A stretch of 64,000 nt of DNA from Planococcus sp. CPCC 101016 (GCF_007859295.1 NZ_VOHB01000002.1:2466043-2530042); one strand, 5' to 3'. Positions 17,353-27,561 are shown, counted from the first letter of the stretch. Made by a program: numbers and translations. The notes: generated from the letters alone by a model not told the origin.

Positions 17353-17844
17353 TTAATATTGTTCGTTATGCGGTAATTTTTTCTGTCCCTCTACAGGTGG
17401 GTAAGTTGAATTTGCACGAGCTTCATAAATCTTGCGCTCATTCCATTTATCACGGATACCCATGACAACATTGCCCCATTGGACAACCTGTGCAATCTTG
17501 TCTTCGTTTTGTTCTACTTGAACACCAACACGTGAAGTAATGTGGCGCACAGTGGAATTCAAATCAGTAACAGAGTTGCCGACGCCTTTGACTGCGTCTA
17601 CCACACCATTCAACTTTTCTGATTTTACTTGGATGTCTTCAGCTAGTTCATTTGTCTTGTGCAATAGATTCGTCGTTTCCAACGTAACCCCTTGCAATTG
17701 ATTTTCAAGACCAGCTACAGTGCCTGTAACTTCTTTTAACGTGTTTTTCAATGAATTTAATGTCATTGCCAACGCTACGCATAGAATTAAAAATCCAATA
17801 GCGGCTACGATCGCGGCAATGTAAAGCAAGATTTGCCAATCCAT
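17353..17844 (-). CDS. ytxG: YtxG, DUF948 membrane-anchored stress protein
   Basis: Starts MDWQILLYIAAIVAAIGFLI, one N-terminal membrane helix, then a predicted coiled coil (about 30-115, LKNTLKEVTGTVAGLENQL...) typical of DUF948. The frame could start 37 codons earlier, but GGAGG lies seven bases before the ATG at 17844. First gene of ytxGHJ. Upstream is a near-perfect SigB promoter, as expected from this operon in B. subtilis. No biochemical role is known. Confidence 0.9.
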   Translation of the reverse strand: MDWQILLYIAAIVAAIGFLILCVALAMTLNSLKNTLKEVTGTVAGLENQLQGVTLETTNLLHKTNELAEDIQVKSEKLNGVVDAVKGVGNSVTDLNSTVRHITSRVGVQVEQNEDKIAQVVQWGNVVMGIRDKWNERKIYEARANSTYPPVEGQKKLPHNEQY

Positions 17845-17885
17845 CCTGTTTCCTCCTTTTAAACGAATTATGTTATATCCCTTTT

Positions 17886-17911
17886 CTACCCTTGATGAGT
17901 TTGGATTAAAC
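17886..17911 (-). promoter_or_regulatory. SigB promoter of ytxGHJ
   Basis: Minus strand GTTTAA (17906-17911), 14-base spacer, GGGTAG (17886-17891): one mismatch from the SigB consensus. It lies 41 bases before the ytxG start. Confidence 0.82.
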
Positions 17912-17952
17912 ACGGTCTTAATTATTATTCGACAAAAACTATTGTATTCCTG

Positions 17953-17990
17953 CAAAAAAAAAACAGCTTAACCCGAAAGTTAAACCGTTT
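17953..17990 (-). terminator. murC terminator
   Basis: Minus strand CGGTTTAAC-TTTC-GGGTTAAGCTG with an imperfect stem, then a run of ten T. It overlaps the murC stop codon. Confidence 0.65.
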
Positions 17991-19293
17991 TCCCTGTATT
18001 TAATGTAGTCTCGAATGCTTCTTGGAATTTAGTGACGTCTCCCGCTCCCATGAACAAGTAGACGGCGTTCCCATGGTCCGCCAAAGAACCTACTTCATCT
18101 AATTGGAGCAGATGGCTGTTTTCAATCTTTTCCGCCAAATCCTGAATCTTCAATGATCCTGCTTTTTCCCGGGCAGAACCAAAAATATCGCAAAGGTACA
18201 CATGATCCGCTTCAAGCAAGCAATCAGCAAACTCCTGCAGGAAGGTTTGAGTCCGTGTGAATGTGTGAGGCTGGAAAATGGCAATCAATTCACGCTCCGG
18301 ATATTTCTGACGGGCAGATTGCAGAGTCGCACGTATTTCTGTTGGATGATGCGCATAGTCATCGATCAAGATGCGATCTCCGATTGATGTTTGGGTGAAG
18401 CGGCGCTTAACCCCTTCGAAATCTTCAAACTGCTGCTGAATGATATCGGCAGGAATACTTTCGTAATGGCAAAGAGAAATAACTGCTAATGCATTTAAAA
18501 TAGCGTGATCGCCAAACATCGGAAGCTTGAAGGTATGGAAAAATTCATTCCGTATTACTACATCAAATGTAGTCCCATCAATTGTTTTCACAATATTTCT
18601 CGCCTGAAAATCATTTTCTTCTCCAAAACCATAATAAACTACTGGAATCGGAGCTTGAATTTGTTGAAGATATTCATCGTCGCCGCAGGCAATGATGCAT
18701 TTTTTCACTTGCTGAGCCATCTCTTCGAACGCCTTGAAGACATCATCGACTCCTGTGAAATAATCAGGATGATCATAATCGATGTTTGTCATGATGGCAT
18801 AATCGGGATGATAAGCAAGAAAATGACGGCGGTATTCACAAGCTTCTGCCACAAAGAAATGCGAATCTTCCTGCCCGACTCCTGTTCCATCCCCAATCAA
18901 GTAAGACACAGGTTTATAACCAGACAATACATGAGCCATCAATCCCGTAGTTGATGTTTTTCCGTGAGCTCCTGTAATAGCAACTGATACATACTGACGC
19001 ATCAAATCACCAAGAAACTGATGGTAACGTATAATCGTCGCACCCAATTCCCGTGCTTTTACCAACTCGGGGTGATCGTCACCAAATGCATTGCCCGCAA
19101 CAATCGTCATATCTTTTTCTATATTTTCTGCATCGAACGGCAGTATGGTTATGCCTCTTTCACGTAGACGGTCTTCCGTGAAAAAATGCTGCTCGATATC
19201 AGAACCTTGAACTTGTTTGCCCATATCATGCATGATTTGTGCAAGCGGACTCATACCGGAACCTTTGATTCCGGTAAAATGTAAAACTGTCAT
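17980..19293 (-). CDS. murC: UDP-N-acetylmuramate--L-alanine ligase
   Basis: Cytoplasmic Mur ligase adding L-alanine to UDP-MurNAc in peptidoglycan precursor synthesis. N-terminal nucleotide-binding [15 protein letters not shown], the ATP-binding [10 protein letters not shown] at 108-117, and the central [10 protein letters not shown] motif are visible. AGGAGGTTCATTT before the ATG at 19293 sets the start (437 residues); the longer frame from 19371 has no site. The murC-sftA adjacency is conserved with B. subtilis. Confidence 0.96.
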   Translation of the reverse strand: MTVLHFTGIKGSGMSPLAQIMHDMGKQVQGSDIEQHFFTEDRLRERGITILPFDAENIEKDMTIVAGNAFGDDHPELVKARELGATIIRYHQFLGDLMRQYVSVAITGAHGKTSTTGLMAHVLSGYKPVSYLIGDGTGVGQEDSHFFVAEACEYRRHFLAYHPDYAIMTNIDYDHPDYFTGVDDVFKAFEEMAQQVKKCIIACGDDEYLQQIQAPIPVVYYGFGEENDFQARNIVKTIDGTTFDVVIRNEFFHTFKLPMFGDHAILNALAVISLCHYESIPADIIQQQFEDFEGVKRRFTQTSIGDRILIDDYAHHPTEIRATLQSARQKYPERELIAIFQPHTFTRTQTFLQEFADCLLEADHVYLCDIFGSAREKAGSLKIQDLAEKIENSHLLQLDEVGSLADHGNAVYLFMGAGDVTKFQEAFETTLNTGKTV

Positions 19294-19447
19294 AAATGAA
19301 CCTCCTGTGGGAGCAGTAAAGTAGTCTACATAAATCGCTAAGCGAATTCTATAGCTGATGATGAGAAACACAATGTACTATTATATCATATATTCATTAT
19401 TCGTTGAAATGAGCCAGAATCTTTATATTTGAGTCATCGTAGCACAT

Positions 19448-22024
19448 TTAATGAAAAACTTCTTCAATATCATTTTCTGTAATCAACACCGAACGTGCTT
19501 TACTTCCGTTTTGTTCGGAGATAAAGCCGTGCTGTTCAATCAGATCCATCAACCGGGCAGCACGGTTATAGCCGATATGAAACTTCCGCTGCAGCAAAGA
19601 AGTTGAAGCGCTGCCCTGTACCATGATGAACCGGCAGGCCTCTTCAAATAAATCATCCTGTTCAGCAGGCGATTCACTTCGCTTAATCAACTCTTCTTCT
19701 TTGAAAAAGTATTCAGGTTTCCCTTGCAGCCTCACATGCTCAATGACTTTTTCAATTTCATCATCGGTTACGAACGTTCCTTGGAGACGGCTTGGAGCTG
19801 ACATTCCGTTTCCAAGGTACAGCATGTCCCCTCTTCCAAGAAGGCGCTCGGCTCCCTGCGAATCGAGGATGGTTCGGCTATCCACTTGTGAAGATACCGA
19901 AAACGCGATTCTTGTTGGAATATTGGACTTGATCAACCCTGTTATAACATCTACAGACGGCCGTTGTGTAGCAATGACGAGATGAATTCCACAAGCTCGG
20001 GCTTTTTGGGCAATCCGGCAAATGGAATCTTCAACGTCTGATGGAGACATCATCATTAAATCTGCCAATTCGTCAATAACGATAAGAATATACGGAAGAT
20101 GCTGCGCATGATCCCCTTTTTCTTTCACCAGCTTGTTGTAACGGCTGATGTCGCGAACACCGGTATGAGCGAACAATTGATAGCGGCGTTCCATTTCTTC
20201 AACTGCCCATTTCAAAGAGGCCGTTGCTGCTTTGACATCCGTAATAACTGGACTGACAAGATGCGGGATGTGGTTATAAGGTGCCAACTCCACCATCTTC
20301 GGATCAATCAGCAGTAATTTAAGATCTCTTGGCGCTGATTTATACAATAAGCTGACCAATAGTGAATTGATGCAGACTGATTTACCTGAGCCAGTAGCTC
20401 CGGCGATTAGACCGTGCGGCATTTTGCGCAGATCCAACGTGACAGGCTTTCCAGTCAAATCCAAACCAAGTGCAGCTTCCAGCGGCGAATCCGACTCTTC
20501 AAATACAGCACTACCGATAATTTCTGAAATGCGTACGGCGCGGCTTGTACGGTTTGGTATTTCAATGCCAATTGAACTCTTGCCGGGAATTGGAGCTTGT
20601 ATCCGAATATCCCTAGCAGCTAAGGCCAATTTCAAATCATCCGCCAAATTACGGATTTTACTGACTTTGATTCCTTGAGCAACCTTCAATTCAAATTGTG
20701 TTACGGCGGGTCCCTGGACTGTGCTCAAAATTTCTGCTTTGATCTGGAAGTAAGACAAAGCTTCTATCAGGCGTTCACCCTGTTCCTCCATCCACTCTTC
20801 GTCTTTACGGTCGTTCTCAGGCGCCATCAAATATTCTGCCAACGGAAATTTATAAGCTTCTGACTCCGCTTCTGATATTGAATTCAATGCATGCGACGGT
20901 TGTTCAGCTGAATCTGCCGTTTTTTTTTCCGCTTGTGTTATTGGTGCAGCACTCTTTTGTTGATCGTCTGCGGTTATCGGTAAAGACTTTGCCTTGTTTT
21001 TCAACAGTTCTTTATCCGATTTAAGCATCAGCACATTGAATGGAACAGTTTTCTCACGTTTTTTTGCTGGTTCCGGTTTTTCTTTTTCTGCTGGTTGCTG
21101 TTGCAGGTCTGGTGCTGGATTTTGCTGTGGCTGTTGTTTCAAATCCGTGTCCCGCTCTGGTTGAATTACCGGCTCTTGTTCTAAGTCCACTTCTGAACGC
21201 GGCTCTATTACTGGTTCCTGTTCTGCTTCAAACTGCGTTTCGATTTCTGCTTCTGAATCTTTTTGTTCTATTTCTTCGCGATCTTCTATATTGTTTGCTG
21301 CAGATGCCATATGTACCTGAGAAGAAGATGGTGATACTGTTTCGACTTCTTTCTCATCAGGAACCGGAATCTCGGATTCCATTCCTTCTGAAACAATTAC
21401 TTCCTTTGGTTCAACAGCATTTTCACTTTCTGCATCCGGAACTTCTGCTGCCGGTTCAGAAACTGTTGGCTGTGATGTCGGTTCTTTTTCAGAAATAGAC
21501 GCAATTTCGTGTTCAATTGGCGTCTTTGGCTTATGCCAACCGGCTCGTGCCTTTTCTTGGATGGCTTCATCAAGCAGTTCACGGTTCATTTTATTTTCCC
21601 GTTCTTCTACCCACTTCTGTGTAGGAGCAGGTCTTGCCATATTATAACCGTGTACGGGCGATACGAAGCGGCTTGGTTCGAAACGACGCACATTTGCGGC
21701 AGGTTGTTCTGCTGCTTTGCGTTTTGCTGGTGCAGCAGGGCGTACTGGCGCTTCTTTCGGTCCCATTAATGGCTTTTCTGGTGCTGCAGACTCTTTACGG
21801 AGAATCTCCCTTTCCCGCTCATCAAATACAGGCATTTTAGGACGATTTTCAGCCCGTTTTACGTCATGGATAAACTCATCTTTTTCTTCGTCCGGTATTA
21901 GCGGAAAGCGAAAAGGCGCTTTTTCTTTTTTTTCGGTCGGGGGCGTCTCGTAGATTGCCTCTTCTTCGATTTCCTCGGCATCGTCTGTGAACATACGGTT
22001 CCATACGTTTTTAAACCAGCTCAT
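19448..22024 (-). CDS. sftA: DNA translocase SftA (FtsK/SpoIIIE family, soluble)
   Basis: FtsK-type hexameric pump that clears DNA from the division septum. There are no N-terminal membrane helices; instead about 380 residues of Glu/Pro/Gln-rich linker, which separates SftA from SpoIIIE. The motor domain has Walker A at 542-549 (GATGSGKS), Walker B in LIVIDELADLMMM, and the C-terminal winged-helix gamma domain (about 795-855, ASTSLLQRKFHIGYNRAARLMD). It starts six bases after ytpR with a weak ribosome binding site, so translation is probably coupled. Confidence 0.94.
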   Translation of the reverse strand: MSWFKNVWNRMFTDDAEEIEEEAIYETPPTEKKEKAPFRFPLIPDEEKDEFIHDVKRAENRPKMPVFDEREREILRKESAAPEKPLMGPKEAPVRPAAPAKRKAAEQPAANVRRFEPSRFVSPVHGYNMARPAPTQKWVEERENKMNRELLDEAIQEKARAGWHKPKTPIEHEIASISEKEPTSQPTVSEPAAEVPDAESENAVEPKEVIVSEGMESEIPVPDEKEVETVSPSSSQVHMASAANNIEDREEIEQKDSEAEIETQFEAEQEPVIEPRSEVDLEQEPVIQPERDTDLKQQPQQNPAPDLQQQPAEKEKPEPAKKREKTVPFNVLMLKSDKELLKNKAKSLPITADDQQKSAAPITQAEKKTADSAEQPSHALNSISEAESEAYKFPLAEYLMAPENDRKDEEWMEEQGERLIEALSYFQIKAEILSTVQGPAVTQFELKVAQGIKVSKIRNLADDLKLALAARDIRIQAPIPGKSSIGIEIPNRTSRAVRISEIIGSAVFEESDSPLEAALGLDLTGKPVTLDLRKMPHGLIAGATGSGKSVCINSLLVSLLYKSAPRDLKLLLIDPKMVELAPYNHIPHLVSPVITDVKAATASLKWAVEEMERRYQLFAHTGVRDISRYNKLVKEKGDHAQHLPYILIVIDELADLMMMSPSDVEDSICRIAQKARACGIHLVIATQRPSVDVITGLIKSNIPTRIAFSVSSQVDSRTILDSQGAERLLGRGDMLYLGNGMSAPSRLQGTFVTDDEIEKVIEHVRLQGKPEYFFKEEELIKRSESPAEQDDLFEEACRFIMVQGSASTSLLQRKFHIGYNRAARLMDLIEQHGFISEQNGSKARSVLITENDIEEVFH

Positions 22025-22030
22025 AATGCG

Positions 22031-22639
22031 TCACGCCTTTACTTGGAAAGCTGAACCGATTTCTGCATCTTCAGGCAGCACAAGAATGCCTTTTTCCTGA
22101 GGTGCATCCGGCAAAGCCAACTCTTTTGCTGAACAAATCATTCCGGACGATGCCACTCCCCGAAGTTCCGCATCACGGATGACCATACCTGAAGGCATAA
22201 CAGCCCCCACTTTTGCTACGACTACTTTTTGCCCCTGCTCTACATTCGGAGCACCGCAGACGATCTGCAGCTGCTCTCCACCGACAGCGACCTGGCAGAC
22301 ATTCAATTTATCGGCATTTGGATGTTTTTCTTTCGCTTCAACAAACCCGACAACAAACTTAGGTGAAAAATCGATTTCCAGTGTAAAATCAATGTCGTTT
22401 TTCACCAAAGCGTTCTGTAAAGAAGTGACAAGGCCTTCTGATACTTCCACTTGTTGTCCTTCTGAAAATTCCACGTAGTTTGAAGCATTGAACAAATTGA
22501 ATCCGGCAATTTCGCCTGCTTCATCTTTGATCAATGTGATATCTCCTGACTGTTCAGGATGAATTTTTGCTGGAGTTTCAGTTTGCAGTTGAACCAACAG
22601 TACATCGCCGATTCCCTGTTTATTATAAAATACATTCAT
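22031..22639 (-). CDS. ytpR: YtpR, tRNA-binding (EMAP-like) domain protein
   Basis: C-terminal OB-fold of the tRNA-binding type found in PheT and MetG C-termini (about 90-195: VVGFVEAKEKHPNADKLNVCQV, then MICSAKELAL). The N-terminal part (1-85) is specific to YtpR. The cellular role is not defined. The start overlaps the ytpQ stop by four bases (ATGA), so ytpQ-ytpR-sftA are likely one unit. Confidence 0.9.
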   Translation of the reverse strand: MNVFYNKQGIGDVLLVQLQTETPAKIHPEQSGDITLIKDEAGEIAGFNLFNASNYVEFSEGQQVEVSEGLVTSLQNALVKNDIDFTLEIDFSPKFVVGFVEAKEKHPNADKLNVCQVAVGGEQLQIVCGAPNVEQGQKVVVAKVGAVMPSGMVIRDAELRGVASSGMICSAKELALPDAPQEKGILVLPEDAEIGSAFQVKA

Positions 22640-23451
22640 TTTTTATCGTTCTCCTCGTTAGGTCTATTTTTTGCCAATATGAAAATTGGCTCCAATTCAT
22701 CATTTTCATAAATGAACGATAAGGAAGTGATTGGCACTTTGCCATTGGTAAAGAAATGCATGGCCATTTGTGCAAGCACATCGTATCCCGTTTCATTTCG
22801 GATATCGCCGATGATCAATACATCCTGATGAGGTACTGACACCGTCATATCACCGGTTATTTTTGTCTTCATTTCTTTTAAGAAAGATTCATTTAAGATG
22901 CGCGAAGCATCATAACCATCGTTTTCGTTCAGGAAATAAAAAATATTTCCAGCAACATGGTCTTCCTTTACAGCGGTTTTCAACTTTCTCACTTGAAACT
23001 TCGCAATTTCTTTAATCTGTTCTTCTGTCAGACTTAATGAATTTACCACATTTTCATCAATTAAGCGATAGGTATTCCCGGCATCCAAGGCAAAATAAAT
23101 ACGTGTTTCTGCCGTATGGTCAGCTGTAATGAATTTATGTCCTTCGTTGGATTCAGTAGGAAAAGAAGTTGATCGGATGACCGGAAAAATATGTTCAGTC
23201 GATGTCATTTCACCTTTTGCCTCTTTTTCCATCGCTTCGAAAGTTTCCGTAATCGTATACACGATCTCCTGAATTGCCGCATCACCTTTTGATTCGAATC
23301 GGTTAATCACCTGAGGCAGGGAGATGCTCATGCCTTTGCCAAGTTCCTGGTGACGGATATGTGCAGTGTCATTCTCACGATCGTAACGCCATTCCAGCTT
23401 TCGGCTAGGCATGCGTTCTCTAAGTATATTAAAAAGTTCAGTTGATTTCAT
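22636..23451 (-). CDS. ytpQ: YtpQ, DUF1444 protein
   Basis: DUF1444 covers essentially the whole 271 residues (EWRYDRENDTAHIRHQELGKG at the start, FVRKFQ-type middle, DVLAQMAMHFFTNGKVPITS near 230). No signal peptide or membrane helix, so cytoplasmic. No activity is known for the family. It lies between ytpP (with a terminator between them) and ytpR. Confidence 0.88.
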   Translation of the reverse strand: MKSTELFNILRERMPSRKLEWRYDRENDTAHIRHQELGKGMSISLPQVINRFESKGDAAIQEIVYTITETFEAMEKEAKGEMTSTEHIFPVIRSTSFPTESNEGHKFITADHTAETRIYFALDAGNTYRLIDENVVNSLSLTEEQIKEIAKFQVRKLKTAVKEDHVAGNIFYFLNENDGYDASRILNESFLKEMKTKITGDMTVSVPHQDVLIIGDIRNETGYDVLAQMAMHFFTNGKVPITSLSFIYENDELEPIFILAKNRPNEENDKK

Positions 23452-23474
23452 CGTTGTTTTGCCTCACTTTCATA

Positions 23475-23512
23475 AATAAACGGTTCAGCCCAGTCGAGGC
23501 GAACCGTTTTCA
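23475..23512 (-). terminator. ytpP terminator
   Basis: Stem AAACGGTTCAGCC / GGCGAACCGTTT with one bulge, next to the ytpP stop. It separates ytpP from ytpQ. Confidence 0.75.
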
Positions 23513-23515
23513 CTG

Positions 23516-23833
23516 TTATTTTGGAAGGTTCGAAATAAACCCTTCAATTTCTGCTTGCGTTTTGCGGTCTTTGCTGACAAAACGACCGGTTTCCTGTCCA
23601 TTTCCATAAGCCAAGAAACTTGGAATACCGTAAATATCCTGATCGATGCACAAATCGATAAACTCATCGCGATTCACTGAGACAAACTTGTGATCCGGGA
23701 ACGATTTTTCAATATCAGGCATAATCGGATCAATGACACGACAATCTGGGCACCATCCCGCTGTAAACATAAAAATTACAGCGGATTCTTTTGTCAATTC
23801 ATGAAATTCTTCAGTCGATTGCAAATTTCTCAT
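23516..23833 (-). CDS. ytpP: YtpP, thioredoxin-like protein
   Basis: Thioredoxin fold with active site W-C-P-D-C at 27-31 and the cis-proline loop YGIPSFLAYG. The start at 23833 follows AAGGAGACTACTTAC; an in-frame ATG at 23854 lies inside the upstream gene and includes that site. Probably a disulfide reductase or peroxide-related helper; its partner is unknown. It starts 13 bases after the upstream lipoprotein gene, suggesting one operon. Confidence 0.9.
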   Translation of the reverse strand: MRNLQSTEEFHELTKESAVIFMFTAGWCPDCRVIDPIMPDIEKSFPDHKFVSVNRDEFIDLCIDQDIYGIPSFLAYGNGQETGRFVSKDRKTQAEIEGFISNLPK

Positions 23834-23846
23834 GTAAGTAGTCTCC

Positions 23847-24362
23847 TTATTCATCGCTATCTATTGAGCGTACAGTTTTCATCATCCAGTCCATATTTTT
23901 TGGAATATCGCTTTCTTGTGTAATGGTTGTCAGTTGGACTCCACCTGCACTGACGATCAATTCCAACTGGTCTTCTGCAATTTCTTTAACTGTTGCAAAA
24001 CCAAAACGGCCATTTTGCTGAAACGTTTCATCTGCAACCCATTGCTGTTCCGGATCCACTTTTTGCATGTTGTAGAAAAAAGTGCTTGAAGCTTTTTCGT
24101 TCGGATTAATGAACAAAGCAAAAGAATCATTGCCTTTTGTAATCAAGCTATCAAAGTCATTCGAAGGCTCTTCAATGTCATAACCGCGCGGAACATACAA
24201 CTCAGTCTGCCCCACCGTTTTATTCGTTTCTTTCGGCTCTGACTCAAACGCTTCACGTGCGTTCGATATCCCTTGTACAATCCGCTCTTCTGGTGTCGGC
24301 ACACAGCCTGACAATACACCCGACAAAAAGAGCAATCCAAAAATCATTCCATATCGAGGCAC
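23847..24362 (-). CDS. small lipoprotein of unknown function
   Basis: Signal sequence with lipobox LSGC (cysteine at 20 from the GTG, 22 from the ATG), then a soluble domain of about 150 residues without a recognised motif. The ATG at 24368 sits one base after GGGGGA, too close; the GTG at 24362 has better spacing, so I use it, but either is possible. It precedes ytpP in the same direction. The domain pattern (…YVPRGYDIEE…FALFINPNE…) resembles lipoproteins restricted to Bacillales; I cannot name it. Confidence 0.75.
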   Translation of the reverse strand: MPRYGMIFGLLFLSGVLSGCVPTPEERIVQGISNAREAFESEPKETNKTVGQTELYVPRGYDIEEPSNDFDSLITKGNDSFALFINPNEKASSTFFYNMQKVDPEQQWVADETFQQNGRFGFATVKEIAEDQLELIVSAGGVQLTTITQESDIPKNMDWMMKTVRSIDSDE

Positions 24363-24421
24363 GCTCATTCCCCCTAACCTTACTGCTATTTATTTTAAAG
24401 GTGTTTACAGGGACATGCAAC

Positions 24422-24940
24422 TTAATCGCTGTCCCTCTGATACTGTCCGATTAATAATTTGACTACGTGACTGAACATTTCTCCCCGATTGACAAAGCCG
24501 TCTGTTAATATGCCAACGGCTCCTTTATGGTGGCGGATTCCACTTTCATTCGCGTAATCATCCATGATTGGACCAAGCTCCATACCATTGCGGAGACCTG
24601 CTCCAATTTCGTCTGGCAACGGAATTTGGGCACCCGCTGCTGTGAATAATCGTCCATCCTGGGTCGCCAACGCTCCCCAGTTGCACAAATATAAAATGCC
24701 GTCCATTTCATAGACACCACCTTCTAAACCGATGGCGAAATCATAATCGCCTAATGCATTTCGAGCTCTGTTTACAGCTCCCTGCCGTGTTTCCTGTTGA
24801 GAAAACGGCTGTGCGGAGACTTCTGATTCAGCATCTATAGCAGATAAATCGGTGGCCCATTCTATGTTTTTAAGTACACTTGATACGGCGTTGATTTTCG
24901 CAGGATTTTTTGATGCAATTGCTGCACGGTTTTTTTTCAT
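24422..24940 (-). CDS. DUF84 inosine/xanthosine triphosphatase-like protein
   Basis: DUF84/NTPase fold: AIASKNPAKINAV at the N-terminus and FAIGLEGGVYEMDG near 70-85, characteristic of YjjX-type enzymes that hydrolyse non-canonical ITP/XTP. ATG at 24940 after AAAGGAA gives 172 residues; the frame from 24979 runs through a terminator. It lies downstream of ytoP, separated by that terminator. Confidence 0.85.
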   Translation of the reverse strand: MKKNRAAIASKNPAKINAVSSVLKNIEWATDLSAIDAESEVSAQPFSQQETRQGAVNRARNALGDYDFAIGLEGGVYEMDGILYLCNWGALATQDGRLFTAAGAQIPLPDEIGAGLRNGMELGPIMDDYANESGIRHHKGAVGILTDGFVNRGEMFSHVVKLLIGQYQRDSD

Positions 24941-24954
24941 TTCCACTATTCCTT

Positions 24955-24984
24955 TCAAAAAAAAAGAGCCCGGGGGCACTTTTT
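24955..24984 (-). terminator. ytoP terminator
   Basis: Minus strand AAAAAGTGCCC-CCGGGCTCTTTTT hairpin then T-run, overlapping the ytoP stop. Confidence 0.75.
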
Positions 24985-26056
24985 AGACATTTTGTTTAAT
25001 GGTTTCAAATGTTGTACGGTCAGATGCTTTGACAAGTTGTGTCAATAATTCTTTGGCTGCTGCGTAATCATCCGTATGAATAATAGACGCCGAAGTATGG
25101 ATGTAGCGGGAGCAAATGCCGATTACTGAACTCGGAATGCCTTCGTTTACGGTGTGGATGCGCCCGGCATCTGTTCCACCTTGTGAAACGAAATATTGGT
25201 AAGGAATATGATGGGTTTCAGCAGTGTCCAATATGAATTCACGCATGCCGCGATGCGTCACCATACTCTTGTCCAGAATACGCAATAACGTTCCTTTGCC
25301 GAGCTGGCCAAATTCATTTTTGTCGCCTGTCGCATCATTCGCTGGACTGGCATCCAAAGCAAAGAAGAGATCCGGATTGATCATCGTCGCAGCTGTTTGA
25401 GCTCCACGCAGTCCAACTTCTTCCATAACTGTAGCACCGGAATATAATTGGTTCGGCAATTTTTCGTCCTTTAATTCTTTTAGAAGCTCTATAGCCAATC
25501 CACAGCCATAACGGTTATCCCAGGCTTTCGCCATGATTTTCTTATCATTTGCCATTGGCGTAAACGGGCTGAACGGAACAATCTGCTGGCCAGGCCGAAT
25601 GCCAAGTGCCAGCGCATCTTCTCTGTCATCTGCTCCAATATCAATCAGCATATTTTTGATTTCCATTGGTTTGCTGCGAAGTTCTTCACTTAACAGATGC
25701 GGCGGAATTGAGCCGATGACGCCTGGAATTGCCGTCTCTCCAACCACGATGTCTACACGCGTCGCCAGCATTACCTGGTTCCACCAGCCGCCTAAAGGCT
25801 GAAAACGAATCATGCCATTATCTGTGATTTGCGTTACCATGAAACCTACTTCATCCATATGTCCGGCAACCATGATCCGTGGACCATCGCTTTGGCCTTC
25901 TTTCACGCCAAAAACGCTGCCTAGGTTATCTTGAATCAATCGATCAGATACTTTTTCCAGTTCCTGCCGCATAAATTTCCGCACAGCATGTTCGTTTCCT
26001 GGAGCACCTGGCAGTTCTGTCAAGGTTTTAAACATTTCACGTGTTTCAGCATTCAT
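24983..26056 (-). CDS. ytoP: M42 family metallo-aminopeptidase / deblocking peptidase
   Basis: Two-zinc peptidase of the glutamyl aminopeptidase/PepA-TET type. Metal ligands: H in [10 protein letters not shown] (about residue 67), D in [10 protein letters not shown], the E-E pair in [14 protein letters not shown] in FFALDASPA and H near the C-terminus ([10 protein letters not shown]). ATG at 26056 follows AGGAGGAATTTTGAT, giving 357 residues; the longer frame adds 44 residues without a site. Cytoplasmic peptide turnover is the likely role. Confidence 0.93.
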   Translation of the reverse strand: MNAETREMFKTLTELPGAPGNEHAVRKFMRQELEKVSDRLIQDNLGSVFGVKEGQSDGPRIMVAGHMDEVGFMVTQITDNGMIRFQPLGGWWNQVMLATRVDIVVGETAIPGVIGSIPPHLLSEELRSKPMEIKNMLIDIGADDREDALALGIRPGQQIVPFSPFTPMANDKKIMAKAWDNRYGCGLAIELLKELKDEKLPNQLYSGATVMEEVGLRGAQTAATMINPDLFFALDASPANDATGDKNEFGQLGKGTLLRILDKSMVTHRGMREFILDTAETHHIPYQYFVSQGGTDAGRIHTVNEGIPSSVIGICSRYIHTSASIIHTDDYAAAKELLTQLVKASDRTTFETIKQNV

Positions 26057-26338
26057 ATCAAAATTCCTCCTATGTAAGTTAAACCGATTATTTGTCAAAA
26101 GTCTTATTTTGTTTCGCGTACTGGCATCCATCCAATCTTTAAAAAAGAGCCTTCTACTCCCCTTGAGCAAACTGAACTGGAATTTCAACTAAATCACTTT
26201 CATTAAGTTTAGAGCTTTTATCCGACAATTTCCAGTTTTATATTTCGTTTTTCGAAAGAGCCATAACTAACAAGCTTTCATTTCGCCCTTCAAAATATTT
26301 ATGGTACAATTTATCCAGTAAGCAGAGGAGGGATTTTA

Positions 26339-26653
26339 GTGAAAAATCGTGATTTACTTATTGGCTTCGCTACAGGTGTGGCAGCAACATATTTGGTAAA
26401 AGAAATTTACGATCGCAAGGCAAAGCTATATCCAGCGGATGATGTCTTAAAAGAAGTCAAATCTGCATTTAAAGAAGAAGGACCTATCGATGGCTCTTGG
26501 ATTTTCATGAAAACCGAGCCTTATAAGCAACATGCTTTAACAACTGAAGTTTATAAAGGCGGCATCACTCGCCACAAGGAAGACGAACTTCAGCAATTTG
26601 AATTTTTGGCTGACGCTTATACAGGCGCAGTAATCGAAGTAAAACAAGTATAA
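26339..26653 (+). CDS. ytzB: YtzB, PepSY-like small protein
   Basis: GTG start after GAGGAGGG; 104 residues. It starts with a short hydrophobic segment (LLIGFATGVAATYLV) that may be a signal anchor, then a PepSY-like region (DVLKEVKSAFKEEGPIDGSWI and FEFLADAYTGAVIEV). Function unknown; PepSY domains are thought to inhibit or chaperone extracellular proteases. Lies between ytoP (divergent) and ytnP (convergent), as in B. subtilis. Confidence 0.86.
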   Translation: MKNRDLLIGFATGVAATYLVKEIYDRKAKLYPADDVLKEVKSAFKEEGPIDGSWIFMKTEPYKQHALTTEVYKGGITRHKEDELQQFEFLADAYTGAVIEVKQV

Positions 26654-26655
26654 AT

Positions 26656-26688
26656 AAAAAAAAGGAGCCGGCTGGCTCCTTTTTTTAT
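26656..26688. terminator. bidirectional terminator ytzB / ytnP
   Basis: AAAAAAAGGAGCC-GGCT-GGCTCCTTTTTTT between converging genes. Confidence 0.9.
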
Positions 26689-27539
26689 AGGACTTTTTCT
26701 TTGTGTACAAGTGATTCGGTTATTTCTTTGCCATCCGCGCTCCATTTAAGGATGCGGTAATACGCATCGTGATAAAAACTGAAATAATAACCGTTTTCCA
26801 AGGCTTCCTTCATCAGCTTCTCTTTGGCATAGATTGAATCCATTGGATAATCATCGAACGCCAATACCCATAAAGGATTCTGATGAGCATGTGTCGGCAT
26901 GATATCGGCCATATGCAAAATGGCTTCATTGCCCTGGGTCATTTTAATGACGCTATGGCCATTAGAATGGCCGCCGGTATGTATCAAGCTTATGGCGTCG
27001 AACAAAGTTTTTTCGCCTTCAAATGTTTCAACCTGATCGACTATCGGCTCCCAATTCTCTTTCCAATAGGTATTGCGTGAACGGATATTCGGGTGCTGCA
27101 TTTCATTCCACTCTATAGCGGACACATGGATTTTGGCATTCGGAAAAGCAGAAACCAGTTCTTCTCCCTGCCATTTCGTCAAGCCTGCTGCATGGTCTCC
27201 GTGAAGATGAGTCATCAGTACAGTGTCAATATCTTCAGACGTCAATCCAAGTTCCGCCAATTCCTCTTCGACACGTGATTGTGCTGAAACCCCTAGATTG
27301 CGCATTTGGCGTTCCGTTAATTTGCCGTCTCCGAGACCGCTGTCGATTAAAATATTATGACCTTCAAATTGAACCAGGATCGGATGCGTAGGCAATTCGA
27401 TTTGATTCTTTTCATTGCCAGGATAACGTTTTGACCAAATGACTTTCGGCACTACCCCAAACATCGTACCGCCATCCAAAAAAGTCGTTCCTCCATCAAG
27501 CCAGGTTAGATTCATGTCGTGAAATTGAAATTTTTGCAT
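26685..27539 (-). CDS. ytnP: YtnP, metallo-beta-lactamase-fold lactonase-like hydrolase
   Basis: MBL fold with the zinc motif H111-L-H-G-D-H116, H in HTGGHSNGH near 190 and D in [10 protein letters not shown]. subtilis YtnP is a lactonase-homologous protein reported to interfere with quorum-sensing signalling; the substrate here is inferred. ATG at 27539 after AAGGGGGAAAAGG gives 284 residues; the longer frame overlaps trmB. It starts 22 bases after trmB, likely in one operon. Confidence 0.88.
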   Translation of the reverse strand: MQKFQFHDMNLTWLDGGTTFLDGGTMFGVVPKVIWSKRYPGNEKNQIELPTHPILVQFEGHNILIDSGLGDGKLTERQMRNLGVSAQSRVEEELAELGLTSEDIDTVLMTHLHGDHAAGLTKWQGEELVSAFPNAKIHVSAIEWNEMQHPNIRSRNTYWKENWEPIVDQVETFEGEKTLFDAISLIHTGGHSNGHSVIKMTQGNEAILHMADIMPTHAHQNPLWVLAFDDYPMDSIYAKEKLMKEALENGYYFSFYHDAYYRILKWSADGKEITESLVHKEKVL

Positions 27540-27561
27540 TCCCTTTTCCCCCTTGTCATGA

